Of a stretch of 64,000 bases of DNA, positions 13,358 to 22,215 are shown piece by piece (the first letter of the stretch is position 1; every line of letters begins with the position of its first letter). The stretch comes from Arcanobacterium pluranimalium (lineage in GTDB: Bacteria > Actinomycetota > Actinomycetes > Actinomycetales > Actinomycetaceae): assembly GCF_016907845.1 (NCBI RefSeq), contig NZ_JAFBCS010000001.1:124001-188000 (forward strand). The letters run 5' to 3'. The notes beneath the pieces are model-generated. The model worked only from the letters and a program-made list of their open reading frames with translations, made no database searches and was not told the origin of the DNA. A program made the translations under genes and the position numbers.

Positions 13358-13665
13358 AACCAAACACCCCCACCACCACAACAGCAGCAGAAGCATCCAA
13401 TCCATACATGAAAAGCCCAAAACAGACTCAACAAAAAACAAAAAAGCCAACCAAACACCCCCACCACCACAAACAAGCAGCAGCAAAAGCACCCAGCCAG
13501 CCAAAAAACATCACCCAACCAGCCAAAACCACCAAACAGCAGCCCCAACCAGCCAGACAACAAAACATATCATAAAAAGCTGACACACTATTGAGATCCC
13601 AAACAACAAACCCACACCCAACAAACAACCCCACAAAAAGAGGAGCCATCCACCAGGGAAGCAAC
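13358..13665 (-). other. rRNA operon leader, G/U-rich with a direct repeat
   Basis: The roughly 300 nt between the nearer rRNA promoter and 16S contain no supportable gene. The plus strand is almost only A and C, so the leader RNA is G/U-rich. A segment of about 22 nt (CCAAACACCCCCACCACCAC followed by AA on the plus strand) occurs twice, at 13360 and 13451, and both copies are followed by CAGCAGCA-type sequence. No clear boxA-like antitermination element was recognised. Confidence 0.7.
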
Positions 13666-13671
13666 TTCTCC

Positions 13672-13700
13672 ATCTTAGTACATGCTCGATTAGTTTTCAA
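13672..13700 (-). promoter_or_regulatory. rRNA promoter, proximal
   Basis: On the minus strand TTGAAA (13695-13700) is followed after exactly 17 bp by TAAGAT (13672-13677), a good sigma-70-type promoter, predicting a start near 13665. Confidence 0.75.
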
Positions 13701-13792
13701 ATCTGAGTCATGCTCATTTTTGGAGATCTATGCCACTCGCAAAGGAAATTCGGCGTTTCGCCGGCTTTCCGTTCGCTTGGCGACAGGAAAAT

Positions 13793-13822
13793 ACTTTATG
13801 CGGACACGCAGGTCAGGGTCAA
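13793..13822 (-). promoter_or_regulatory. rRNA promoter, distal
   Basis: TTGACC (13817-13822) and TAAAGT (13793-13798) on the minus strand, 18 bp apart. It stands about 120 bp upstream of the other rRNA promoter, giving the tandem arrangement common for rRNA operons. Confidence 0.75.
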
Positions 13823-13880
13823 ATCTGGACGCCGTGTCACTACTCACATAAAAAATTTTGAAGCAATTTGCTTTACAAAT

Positions 13881-14135
13881 TTACTTTACATTTGGGTCTT
13901 TGCCATAAGCTTTTGTGGCTTTACGACGCAATACTTCCGTTACAGCAGCATTGACTGCAGCGGTCACAGCGGTGAACACAATAACTTGTACCGCTGGTAG
14001 CTCACTATCCGTCTCATCTCCTTGTGGAATGGTATTACCGAGACCCTTCTCCCACACCGTCTCCACAATCTTTTGCGCAACGAAACCAGATCCAGCTGAG
14101 ATTCCGAGCGTTACAAGCTTCCATCCGAGATTCAT
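13881..14135 (-). CDS. DUF4235 domain-containing small membrane protein
   Basis: 84 residues matching the actinobacterial DUF4235 pattern: MNLGWKLVTLGISAGSGFVA, the WEKGLGNTIPQGDE turn, then a hydrophobic helix AVQVIVFTAVTAAVNAAVTE and a basic tail. Two membrane helices are likely. The family has no established function. ATG 14135 is preceded by AAAGGTGG at good spacing. It lies alone between the rRNA promoters and the end of the Mrp operon. Confidence 0.85.
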   Translation of the reverse strand: MNLGWKLVTLGISAGSGFVAQKIVETVWEKGLGNTIPQGDETDSELPAVQVIVFTAVTAAVNAAVTEVLRRKATKAYGKDPNVK

Positions 14136-14312
14136 GTTTCCACCTTTCGATATGAACTCATTATCTCAACATTTCGGAGAAACCGCAGGTTTTCACTCGC
14201 ATTCCACTGTGCGCGCAAATGTTTTCTATAGTATTGTTCTAAAAAATGCACGAATGAGTTGGCCTCGCAAAACGAAGACCTGCCGACGCTAGTCTCCTAT
14301 TTCACGCGTCGT

Positions 14313-14699
14313 TCATGCTTCGCGTCCAGTTGAAGCTCCCATATCTTCTCCGAGTTCGTCTACCACAAGTTCCTCCTTAGCCACATGACCAGCACGATAG
14401 CCTGCTCGCGACATCATGTGCGCTGAAATTGGCGAGGATATTAGTTGAAACGCAATCACAATTAGAAGAGTCCATGTAATCGAGTTTTCCCGCACAAGCA
14501 GGATCACTCCCAGTAAAAACATGATCACTGAAAACACCTGCGGTTTCGTAGCAATATGTTGGCGTGACAACAGATCCGGATAGCGCAGCATACCAAGAGC
14601 TGCAATGACGGTGAACACCGTGCCAATACATATAAGGAAAAGCCCCACCGCGTCTGCTATGCCAGCCCAATTTACATATGTAAGATTCATGGTTTTCAC
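14313..14699 (-). CDS. mnhG: Mrp Na+/H+ antiporter subunit G
   Basis: 128 residues with three membrane helices and the MnhG hallmark GLFLICIGTVFTVIAALGML, RYPDLLSRQHIATKPQ and LLVIAFQLISSPISAHMMSR. It is a small subunit of the multi-subunit Mrp cation/proton antiporter, last gene of the operon. GTG 14699 overlaps the mnhF stop; ATG 14690 (MNLTYVNW) is an equally plausible start. Confidence 0.9.
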   Translation of the reverse strand: MKTMNLTYVNWAGIADAVGLFLICIGTVFTVIAALGMLRYPDLLSRQHIATKPQVFSVIMFLLGVILLVRENSITWTLLIVIAFQLISSPISAHMMSRAGYRAGHVAKEELVVDELGEDMGASTGREA

Positions 14700-15145
14700 T
14701 CACCCTCGCTCATTTTCCGCGTTTCCTGAGATCCAATTTCCCAAGATTCATTGGACGACGCCGATCCATCGGCACCCAGCGATTGTTCCGTCTGCTCGTG
14801 CCGCGTTTTTCGCTCACCTAATTCCCCTGGTCTGCGTCGGTTGTTGCCGCGCACTGAGAAGCGCGCGAGCGTCGTCGATCCAAGAAAACCGACTATCGAG
14901 AGCACGATAAACACCGGCAAGAGATCCAAACGCCTCGTGTGAGCTGCGAGAAGCGCACACGCGCCGACGAAAATTGCCGTCATCATATCCACGGCCACCA
15001 TTCGATCGAGCGTCGTCGGCCCTTTCGCTACCCGCACCAGAACGAAGACGGCGGATACCACCAACATTCCAGCACATACGCCAAGCACAAGATTAACCAT
15101 GATCTCGTCCATCCTCTTTTCGTACATCTCGTAGATCGCGTACAT
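14696..15145 (-). CDS. mnhF: Mrp Na+/H+ antiporter subunit F
   Basis: 149 residues. The MnhF core (VNLVLGVCAGMLVVSAVFVL, VRVAKGPTTLDRMVAVDMM, LLPVFIVLSIVGFLGSTTLA) holds three membrane helices and the conserved GPT-DR loop. A hydrophilic C-terminal extension of about 50 residues is longer than the ~90-residue family norm. ATG 15145 overlaps the mnhE stop as TGATG with GGAGC just upstream; ATG 15100 (MVNLVLG) would remove a 15-residue hydrophilic leader. Confidence 0.88.
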   Translation of the reverse strand: MYAIYEMYEKRMDEIMVNLVLGVCAGMLVVSAVFVLVRVAKGPTTLDRMVAVDMMTAIFVGACALLAAHTRRLDLLPVFIVLSIVGFLGSTTLARFSVRGNNRRRPGELGERKTRHEQTEQSLGADGSASSNESWEIGSQETRKMSEGE

Positions 15146-15825
15146 CAGCTCCAGTTTGCGCAGTTTGTGTCGTTTTCCGAGGCAGACGACGTTCGCCGCG
15201 CACCGAGCGTTTCTGGTGCGTACGGCGTCGGCATTTTCCCTGCCGACGGCGACGAGCCTGGAACGTAACCAGCCGCCACGAGTTCGTCGTGGGAAGCGAA
15301 TGCACGCAATACCCGTTCTTCTTGCTCTAATAGCGTCTGATGGACGCCAGCGATCCCACCAGCAAGTTCAGTATCAAAAACATGCACATAAAGCGTGCCT
15401 GTAGCCTGATGAGAATCGACAACGACCGAGCCGGGAACCAAGCCCGTCATCCCCGCCACCATCGCACGATATACATCCGAATGCGAACGCAATTGCACGC
15501 GAATGATCGCTCCGCGAGGCCGCCGTCGTCTTAAGATAAACGCAGCTTGAATCCACGAAGCGCGCACAATATCCCACAGAAAAATCGCAACCAACCGCAC
15601 AACTCCCCACGGGCGGAAACGGCCATCAAACGGAGCTGTGGGAAAAGGGGCAACCGTCGTCACCAGCAGCGCAACCAAAAAACCAGCGAGGAAATTTCCT
15701 GTCGTGAAATCTCCCCACAGCATCACCCAGGCGATCGTGAGCCACACCAGCATCCCCATAGACGCGTGGGGAAACCGCCCTGGACGCCGGGTGGCACGCT
15801 TGATCGTCTCAGCAGCTTTCGTCAT
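15145..15825 (-). CDS. mnhE: Mrp Na+/H+ antiporter subunit E
   Basis: 226 residues. The MnhE core is LVWLTIAWVMLWGDFTTGNF, LVRLVAIFLWDIVRASWIQA and GMTGLVPGSVVVDSH followed by LYVHVFD. The C-terminal ~50 residues are a hydrophilic Ser/Asn-rich extension. It starts at ATG 15825, overlapping the mnhD stop codon (TGATGA), and its own stop overlaps mnhF, pointing to translational coupling. Confidence 0.9.
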   Translation of the reverse strand: MTKAAETIKRATRRPGRFPHASMGMLVWLTIAWVMLWGDFTTGNFLAGFLVALLVTTVAPFPTAPFDGRFRPWGVVRLVAIFLWDIVRASWIQAAFILRRRRPRGAIIRVQLRSHSDVYRAMVAGMTGLVPGSVVVDSHQATGTLYVHVFDTELAGGIAGVHQTLLEQEERVLRAFASHDELVAAGYVPGSSPSAGKMPTPYAPETLGARRTSSASENDTNCANWS

Positions 15826-17390
15826 CAGTTGTCACCTCGCTCACCGGAGGTCACTTTCTCGGAAATTCCCGAACCGCGCAGTCCATCTGGGAGTACAGCC
15901 GAGACGTAACTTGTGCGTTTATACAGATCAGAAGCAGTATAAGCTGTATAGGTGCTGATAGGGCCGGCAAGTAACGAGATGCCGATAGTTATTGAGAGCA
16001 AGGCGGCAGTAGCGCCCACCATTCCCGACGGAGTCGGTTTTGACGGCAGAACTTCTGGCGCATCTTGCCAGAACGCCATATTCCATGCGCGCATCACGGC
16101 ATACAGAGTGAGCAGGGAAGAAATAATTCCTGCAGCCACGAGCATCCCGTCGATATGCGTTCCACGCTGCACCGCGGCTTGCATTAGACCGATTTTCCCG
16201 AAAAATCCCGAAAATGGTGGTACGCCAGCTAAATTAAGAGCAGGCAAAAGATACAAAACAGCAATCACCGGAGCCGTTTTCGCTAAAGAGCCGAGTTTAA
16301 CGAGCGACGTCGATCCGCCACGCCTTTCGATCAAGCCGACGACGAGGAACAACACCGTCTGAACGGTAATATGGTGCACCGCGTAAAAAATACCAGAGCT
16401 CAGACCTGTGACCGACGCAGTCGAAATACCCCAGATCATATAGCCAATATGCGACACCAGCGTGAAGGATAGTAAGCGTTTAATATCCACCTGAGCCACA
16501 GCGCCAAGGATGCCGATTATCATGGTGAGAGCTGCGAACACTCCCAGCACTTCATTAACGGCTGCCCCATTGGGCTGGTCTGGCGGGAAAAGCAAAGTTT
16601 GCGTGCGAATAATGCCATACACTCCCACTTTAGTGAGCAGGCCAGCAAAAACCGCCGTCACGGGCGCCGGAGCAATCGGATAAGAATCAGGCAGCCATGC
16701 AGATAACGGAAATATCGCCGCTTTGATCCCAAATCCTACAAGCAACAACACCTGAATCGAGAGCCGCACGTTGGCATCTACTTCTGGCAGTCGAAGCGAA
16801 AGCTGAGCCAAGTTCACAGTGCCGGTAGCTGCATAAATCATCACAATAGCGAGCAAAAATACCGCAGATGAGACGAGCGAGACGACCACATACACGGTGC
16901 CAGACCGGATTCTTTCCCGCGTTCCACCAAGCGTGATCAGCACAAACGAAGCGAGCAGCAGCATCTCGAAGCCAACGTAAATATTGAACAAATCGCCGGA
17001 GAGAAATGCATTAGAAACCCCAGCTGAAAGTATCAAAAATGCCGGATGATAAACCGCTAAAGGAGCCGCGTCCGCGCCGTCTGAAACACCTTGGGAAATC
17101 GAATAGAGTAGCACCAAAAACGTCACACATACCGACGTAAGCAGCATAATCGACGATAGTTGATCAGCTACGAGTGTGATGCCAAGCGGAGCGGCCCAGT
17201 TCCCGATATCGAGTACCACAGGCTGTGAGCGAGCCATCCATAGCAATACTGCCGCCACTACCAGCACTAATGCCAAAACGGCCACCGAGACAATTAACTG
17301 CAATCGACGCCACGAGGCGCATGCTAAAGAAACCCCTGCCCCGAATAGTGGCAATACGATAGGAAGGGCAATGATATAGTTTCCCATCAT
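15825..17390 (-). CDS. mnhD: Mrp Na+/H+ antiporter subunit D
   Basis: 521 residues and about fourteen membrane helices, homologous to complex I NuoM/NuoN. Diagnostic segments are the glutamate of DLFNIYVGFEMLLLASFVLI, the lysine of VGFGIKAAIFPLSAWLPDSY, and HIGYMIWGISTASVTG, which make up the proton path. The first two Met codons (17390 and 17387) overlap the mnhC stop. Part of the proton-translocating core of the antiporter. Confidence 0.93.
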   Translation of the reverse strand: MMGNYIIALPIVLPLFGAGVSLACASWRRLQLIVSVAVLALVLVVAAVLLWMARSQPVVLDIGNWAAPLGITLVADQLSSIMLLTSVCVTFLVLLYSISQGVSDGADAAPLAVYHPAFLILSAGVSNAFLSGDLFNIYVGFEMLLLASFVLITLGGTRERIRSGTVYVVVSLVSSAVFLLAIVMIYAATGTVNLAQLSLRLPEVDANVRLSIQVLLLVGFGIKAAIFPLSAWLPDSYPIAPAPVTAVFAGLLTKVGVYGIIRTQTLLFPPDQPNGAAVNEVLGVFAALTMIIGILGAVAQVDIKRLLSFTLVSHIGYMIWGISTASVTGLSSGIFYAVHHITVQTVLFLVVGLIERRGGSTSLVKLGSLAKTAPVIAVLYLLPALNLAGVPPFSGFFGKIGLMQAAVQRGTHIDGMLVAAGIISSLLTLYAVMRAWNMAFWQDAPEVLPSKPTPSGMVGATAALLSITIGISLLAGPISTYTAYTASDLYKRTSYVSAVLPDGLRGSGISEKVTSGERGDN

Positions 17391-17875
17391 TGACGATCAC
17401 CCCGCTGCTCACCAGCAAAGCTTCTATCCACTGGCGCATCCTCAGTCTCATCATGCGTATCAAGCGCATCCTCTTCGAGTGGGAGCGGCACATCTGCTCG
17501 AGCTGCCAGCCGATCTTTCTCAAAGCGACGAGCGATACGCGTGTCTTCGGCGTCGTCTTGAACTTCGTCATTACCTTCGAGCTGCCACGACCGATACGCC
17601 ATCGCCAGCAAAAATCCTGTGGTCGATAAACCGATAACAATCGCGGTGAGCATCATTGCCTGCACGAGCGGATCTGCCATCTCATGTGCAGGCGCAGTTC
17701 CCACAATTGGCGGCGCACCTGCTTTACCTCCTGCAACGAGGAAAAGCACGTTAATTCCATTGGTGAGATTGGCAAGTCCGAGCACGATACGCGCCAGCGA
17801 ACGCTCCAAAATCAAATAAACTCCAACGCCGATGAGGATCGCGCCCAATAGGAGAAGTGCGAATGACACATTCAT
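17387..17875 (-). CDS. mnhC: Mrp Na+/H+ antiporter subunit C
   Basis: 162 residues. The NuoK-like core has LLLLGAILIGVGVYLILERS, VLGLANLTNGINVLFLVAGG and PLVQAMMLTAIVIGLSTTGF, three helices with a conserved PLxQALxLTAIVI motif. The C-terminal ~50 residues are charged. ATG 17875 is chosen because it overlaps the mnhA stop as TGATG and has GGGAGGT upstream; the frame remains open for 30 more codons inside mnhA, which is not credible. Confidence 0.92.
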   Translation of the reverse strand: MNVSFALLLLGAILIGVGVYLILERSLARIVLGLANLTNGINVLFLVAGGKAGAPPIVGTAPAHEMADPLVQAMMLTAIVIGLSTTGFLLAMAYRSWQLEGNDEVQDDAEDTRIARRFEKDRLAARADVPLPLEEDALDTHDETEDAPVDRSFAGEQRGDRQ

Positions 17876-20800
17876 CAGTGACCTCCCAAGCTGCGCAAAG
17901 ATGCACCGTTTGCGTCGTGGTAGCGGCGTCCAGGATCGTCGTCGTGCTGATGGGCTGCCTCCCACGCGTCCCTTTCCTCACGACGACGGTCGAGCGCGGG
18001 CGTGATCTGGGCAGTATCGTGGTGCGCATGTGCGTCGAGATCTCCGTGCCGATCAATTTCGGCGCCGAGCGAGCGCAAAATCTCTAAAACCAATCCGGTC
18101 ACGATCAAGTAAACTCCCACGTCAAAGAACAGTGCAGTGGCCAGTTTTATCGGACCAAAAGCGGGCAACACCGCTTCCAATTTCACCGTTTGCATGATCG
18201 TACCGCCAAAGAGCAGCGGGAACAGAGCATAGATCGCGGCAAGCAACAGGCCACTACCCATAACGTGCCCAGGGTGAAGAGGTAAAGCTGCTCCCAGTTC
18301 ATATCGGCCACCAGCCACATAACGCAAAACCAGCGCCACACCTGCCATAATTCCGGCAGCGAAGCCGCCACCTGGATGATTATGCCCAGAGAAGAGCAAA
18401 AACAAGGAAACGATCACCATCGTGTGGAAGATGATGCGAGTGCCTACTTCGAAAATTTCCGAACGCCGCACCTCAGGTAAAGTGCTCGAACCTGCCAGCC
18501 AGACTCGTTTCTTTTCACTCGTTCGACTGCGGATCTGCGCTTCATCCTCAGAAATAGCTGCGGCGTGCTCGCACTGAATGTAATTCTTAGATTGCATGAA
18601 GTAGGAGGTATGAGCATTCATGCCGGCGCGATCCACCTGTGGCAAATTCCGAAAACGGTCGATGCGCCCGCTGCGATCTCGAATAAATAGGAGTGAGGAG
18701 ATACCCACGGCCGCCGCGATCACCACAGAGATTTCGCCGAAAGTATCCCAAGCACGCACGTCTACGAGGGTTACATTCACGATGTTCTTTCCGTATCCGT
18801 AGTGCTGAGCTTCGTCGTGGAAAGTTTGCGTCATTGATGCGGCCATGCGCGCATTCGCAGCAAACCATGCCAAAACCGCTGCTCCTGCCCCTACTCCAGA
18901 CGCCAACGCAATTCGAACCCAACGATTCCAACGAATCGGTCGAGTAGAGAAATATGCAGGCAAGCACCGCAATACCAGAATAAAGACGACGAGCGTCATA
19001 GTTTCCGCCAAGGTCTGCGTCAATGCAAGATCTGGCGCTCCGTGCAACTGATATATCAGCGCAACCGCGTAACCAGAGACTCCAATAAGCAAAACCGCTT
19101 TCATGCGGTGGCGCGCACGCGCCCCAAGTAAGGCAGCGAGTGCGGCAATAATGGCGACGACGAGTTGCGTCGGGGCGTCGTAGGCTCGCAGAGAAATATC
19201 AGAATTTCCACCAGCAAAGAGGTAGGCGAAACCGCCAGTTACCAGCATAAAGAAGAAGATCGTTGACAGATACACGGGTAAGGAGCCGCGTTGCACGAGC
19301 GATGTAATAAGACGCGAAAAAGCTTCAAGTGTTTCGATACCAATGTGAAAAGCGCGCTCTGCTCGAAGTGGGAATTCGATATTTTGCAAAGTTTCAAACC
19401 AGCGAAGATTGACAGCAAAAATAACCAAGCCCAGCACCAAAATACTGACCGTGATCGCTAAGGCAGTATTAACGCCACCCCACAGCACAAGTTCACCTGG
19501 ACTGCCAGAAAGTTGCTCCACGTAGGGAGAGAACATGCGGTCAAACCCCGCATACGAGAATCCACACGCAATGCCCCCTCCGACCAGCACTGCGATTGGA
19601 GTGAGCATGAGTAGAGAGTTCTTGTGCGGTTCTAGGCTTGCTGCTGACGAGTTATTGGCAGTTAGCTGCTGATTGGCAACGGCTGGCTTGCTGGAACCTG
19701 CTGGTTTATTAGCATACGCAGGTTCGTTGGAGCCTGTCGGTTCGTTGGCGCCTGCCGACTTATCAGCAAAAGCACCCCACCAAAATCTCAGTCCATAAGC
19801 AACTGTGAAAAGCGATCCTACCGTTACTGCGAGGAGTAAAACGTACGCTACCGCATTATTTTCAACAAGCAGAGAATGAAGAGCTGCTTCTTTTGCTACA
19901 AAGCCCAAGAAAGGTGGCAGGCCGATCATTGATGCGGTTGCTATGGCAGCCATAGCACTCAAAATCGGCATTTTACGCCACAGCCCATTCAGCTCGCGCA
20001 AATCTCGGGTACCGGTAGCCCAATCGACCACTCCAACACACAAAAATAACGCAGATTTGAACAGTGCATGAGCCACCAACATAGTGAGTCCAGCCAACAT
20101 CATCGAAGCAGTTCCGTAGCCGACGAACATGCTAAGTAGGCCTAGCTGGGAGACCGTACCGAACGCCAATAACAATTTCAGATCCGTCTGCTTCAACGCA
20201 CGATAACCACCCAATATCAGCGTTATCGTTCCAGCGAAGAGAATCGCTATTCGCCACACGTCAGACGACGCCAAGCCTGGGGCAAAACGCGCAATTAGAT
20301 AGATTCCGGCTTTAACCATCGCAGCCGAATGTAAATAAGCCGATACTGGCGTCGGTGCAGCCATAGCTGCAGGCAGCCAAAAGTGGAATGGCACGATGGC
20401 GGACTTAGTGAAAGCACCAATCAGAATAAGCACTATCGCTGTGGTGATAAGCGCAGCCGACGTACCAGCATGGTTGCCATGACTTACGCCGATCATTCCT
20501 GCCTGCGCATGATCTACTAATTCAGCTATATCAAAGGAACCACCAGGAATCGTGCCAAGAATGATCAAACCGGTGAGCATCGAAAGCCCACCCGTCACGG
20601 TCACGATAAGAGCCTGCATTGCCGCACGACGCGAAAAACTCCGGCTATAGCTATGACCGATGAGCAGGAACGAAAGCACCGTTGTGAGCTCCCAAAACAT
20701 ATAAAGCGAGAGCGTGTTATTGGTAGTGACTAATCCGAGCATGGCTCCGGTAAAGCCAATAAAAACTGCAGCAAATCGGCCGAGTCCCTGCGCTGATTGG

Positions 20801-21093
20801 GAAAAATATCGGCTCGAATAAACTAATACGAGTGCGCCAATTCCGGTGACGATCAGCGCCAAAACGTACGATAAATGATCAAGTCGGAAGTTCAAGGTGA
20901 AACCGAGCTGTGGCGCCCACGCCAAGCTGCTCGTTGGGAACGCACCGCGCACGACGTCGTCGTAACAGCTTGCGACGTAAGCGAAAGATACCGCGGGAAC
21001 CGCTGCAAGAATTAAGAAACCAAGCCGACCACGACGCATAACAATGGGCGCAAAAAGAGCGGATACCACGTACAGCGTCATTAGTGCGAGCAT
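17875..21093 (-). CDS. mnhA: Mrp Na+/H+ antiporter subunit A fused to subunit B
   Basis: 1072 residues. Residues ~1-600 are the NuoL-like antiporter domain (SLYMFWELTTVLSFLLIGHS, AIVPFHFWLPAAMAAPTPVS, HALFKSALFLCVGVVDWATG). Next comes the MrpA C-terminal hydrophobic part (GVSGYAVALIYQLHGAPDLA). The last ~190 residues are an MnhB domain (FHTMVIVSLFLLFSGHNHPG, GGFAAGIMAGVALVLRYVAG). The A-B fusion explains why no separate mnhB gene is found. An Asn/Pro/Ala/Gly-rich stretch with short repeats (plus-strand ~19629-19765) interrupts the protein between helices. The start is ATG 21093, behind TTGGAGG; the longer frame uses a TTG codon. Confidence 0.93.
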   Translation of the reverse strand: MLALMTLYVVSALFAPIVMRRGRLGFLILAAVPAVSFAYVASCYDDVVRGAFPTSSLAWAPQLGFTLNFRLDHLSYVLALIVTGIGALVLVYSSRYFSQSAQGLGRFAAVFIGFTGAMLGLVTTNNTLSLYMFWELTTVLSFLLIGHSYSRSFSRRAAMQALIVTVTGGLSMLTGLIILGTIPGGSFDIAELVDHAQAGMIGVSHGNHAGTSAALITTAIVLILIGAFTKSAIVPFHFWLPAAMAAPTPVSAYLHSAAMVKAGIYLIARFAPGLASSDVWRIAILFAGTITLILGGYRALKQTDLKLLLAFGTVSQLGLLSMFVGYGTASMMLAGLTMLVAHALFKSALFLCVGVVDWATGTRDLRELNGLWRKMPILSAMAAIATASMIGLPPFLGFVAKEAALHSLLVENNAVAYVLLLAVTVGSLFTVAYGLRFWWGAFADKSAGANEPTGSNEPAYANKPAGSSKPAVANQQLTANNSSAASLEPHKNSLLMLTPIAVLVGGGIACGFSYAGFDRMFSPYVEQLSGSPGELVLWGGVNTALAITVSILVLGLVIFAVNLRWFETLQNIEFPLRAERAFHIGIETLEAFSRLITSLVQRGSLPVYLSTIFFFMLVTGGFAYLFAGGNSDISLRAYDAPTQLVVAIIAALAALLGARARHRMKAVLLIGVSGYAVALIYQLHGAPDLALTQTLAETMTLVVFILVLRCLPAYFSTRPIRWNRWVRIALASGVGAGAAVLAWFAANARMAASMTQTFHDEAQHYGYGKNIVNVTLVDVRAWDTFGEISVVIAAAVGISSLLFIRDRSGRIDRFRNLPQVDRAGMNAHTSYFMQSKNYIQCEHAAAISEDEAQIRSRTSEKKRVWLAGSSTLPEVRRSEIFEVGTRIIFHTMVIVSLFLLFSGHNHPGGGFAAGIMAGVALVLRYVAGGRYELGAALPLHPGHVMGSGLLLAAIYALFPLLFGGTIMQTVKLEAVLPAFGPIKLATALFFDVGVYLIVTGLVLEILRSLGAEIDRHGDLDAHAHHDTAQITPALDRRREERDAWEAAHQHDDDPGRRYHDANGASLRSLGGH

Positions 21094-21375
21094 TGTCCTC
21101 CAAGATAGCAACAGTTCATACTCGCAAGTGCCATTGCATCATTTGCATTATTCGCGAACCACCATTTGCAACATCACAACAGCAAAAGGGCACCTACGAG
21201 GTGTGAGTCCTGGAAAACACTGCGATTAATCAGCGCAATTCCGAGGATTCAGCACAAGGCGTCGCTAACATCTTATCGAAGCAATGGTATATAGGCCGAG
21301 AGTGTCAGCTATCAGCTCAAAGCAAACGGCAACGTCGCAGTGAGATAGAGTCACAATGCAGTAAAATCACAGAAA

Positions 21376-21963
21376 TCAGAGCTCGCGCGAGACGTCGATA
21401 CGGTGAAAATTCAGATGCGAACGCGAAGCAGTTGGCCCCCGCTGACCTTGATAACGCGATCCCGTAGCGCCCTGACCGTACGGACGCTCAGCAGCCGAAG
21501 AAAGCTGGAAGAAGCACAGCTGCCCCACTTTCATGCCTGGATAGAGCTTGATCGGCATAGTTGCGGTATTCGAGAGCTCTAGGGTCACGTGTCCAGAAAA
21601 ACCAGGGTCAATGAATCCAGCCGTCGAGTGCGTGAGCAATCCAAGGCGGCCAAGTGAGGACTTTCCTTCGAGCCGGGCGGCGATGTCGTCAGCTAACGTG
21701 ACCTGCTCAAAGGTTGCACCAAGCACAAACTCACCCGGGTGCAGAACGAACGAACCGTCGGCGGGAACTTCCACGCGCGTCGTCAGATCGGACTGATCAG
21801 CCGCTGGATCAATCACTTCATACCGGTGATTGTTGAACAGGAGAAAGTATCGATCCAGATGTACATCAACCGAAGATGGTTGAATCATCTGCGGATCCCA
21901 CGGATCTAGCGCAATGCGCTCATCGGTAACAGCTGTACGAATATCACGATCTGAAAGTAACAC
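21376..21963 (-). CDS. dcd: dCTP deaminase (probably dUMP-forming)
   Basis: 195 residues, colinear with dCTP deaminases: MLLSDRDIR at the N-terminus, [11 protein letters not shown] (residues 100-110; Ser102 and Arg106 in the active site), and [19 protein letters not shown] with catalytic Glu129. Actinobacterial homologues convert dCTP directly to dUMP, combining deaminase and dUTPase steps, and that is likely here, though sequence alone does not prove it. It supplies dUMP for thymidylate synthesis. Start GTG 21963 fits the family N-terminus exactly. Monocistronic between the Mrp operon and a divergent flavocytochrome gene. Confidence 0.95.
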   Translation of the reverse strand: MLLSDRDIRTAVTDERIALDPWDPQMIQPSSVDVHLDRYFLLFNNHRYEVIDPAADQSDLTTRVEVPADGSFVLHPGEFVLGATFEQVTLADDIAARLEGKSSLGRLGLLTHSTAGFIDPGFSGHVTLELSNTATMPIKLYPGMKVGQLCFFQLSSAAERPYGQGATGSRYQGQRGPTASRSHLNFHRIDVSREL

Positions 21964-22215
21964 CCTTAAATTGTGTCATGAATACCCACGAATCGACAAT
22001 AATCATCCGCCACCCTCCTCCTTAGAAAATGTAAGTCACCACACATTCCCATTTAAGGAAGCCCTTATTTTCAGCACCCATCGACGCTATGAGCACAGTA
22101 TTCACCTTTTAAAATCACTGTGCGACACACCCAATTCCCAATAAGAAAATCACATCCAGTCAACTCCCAGAAAACTCCTAGGGTTACAAGAGTCTCCGGC
22201 ACTCTAATTAATCTC

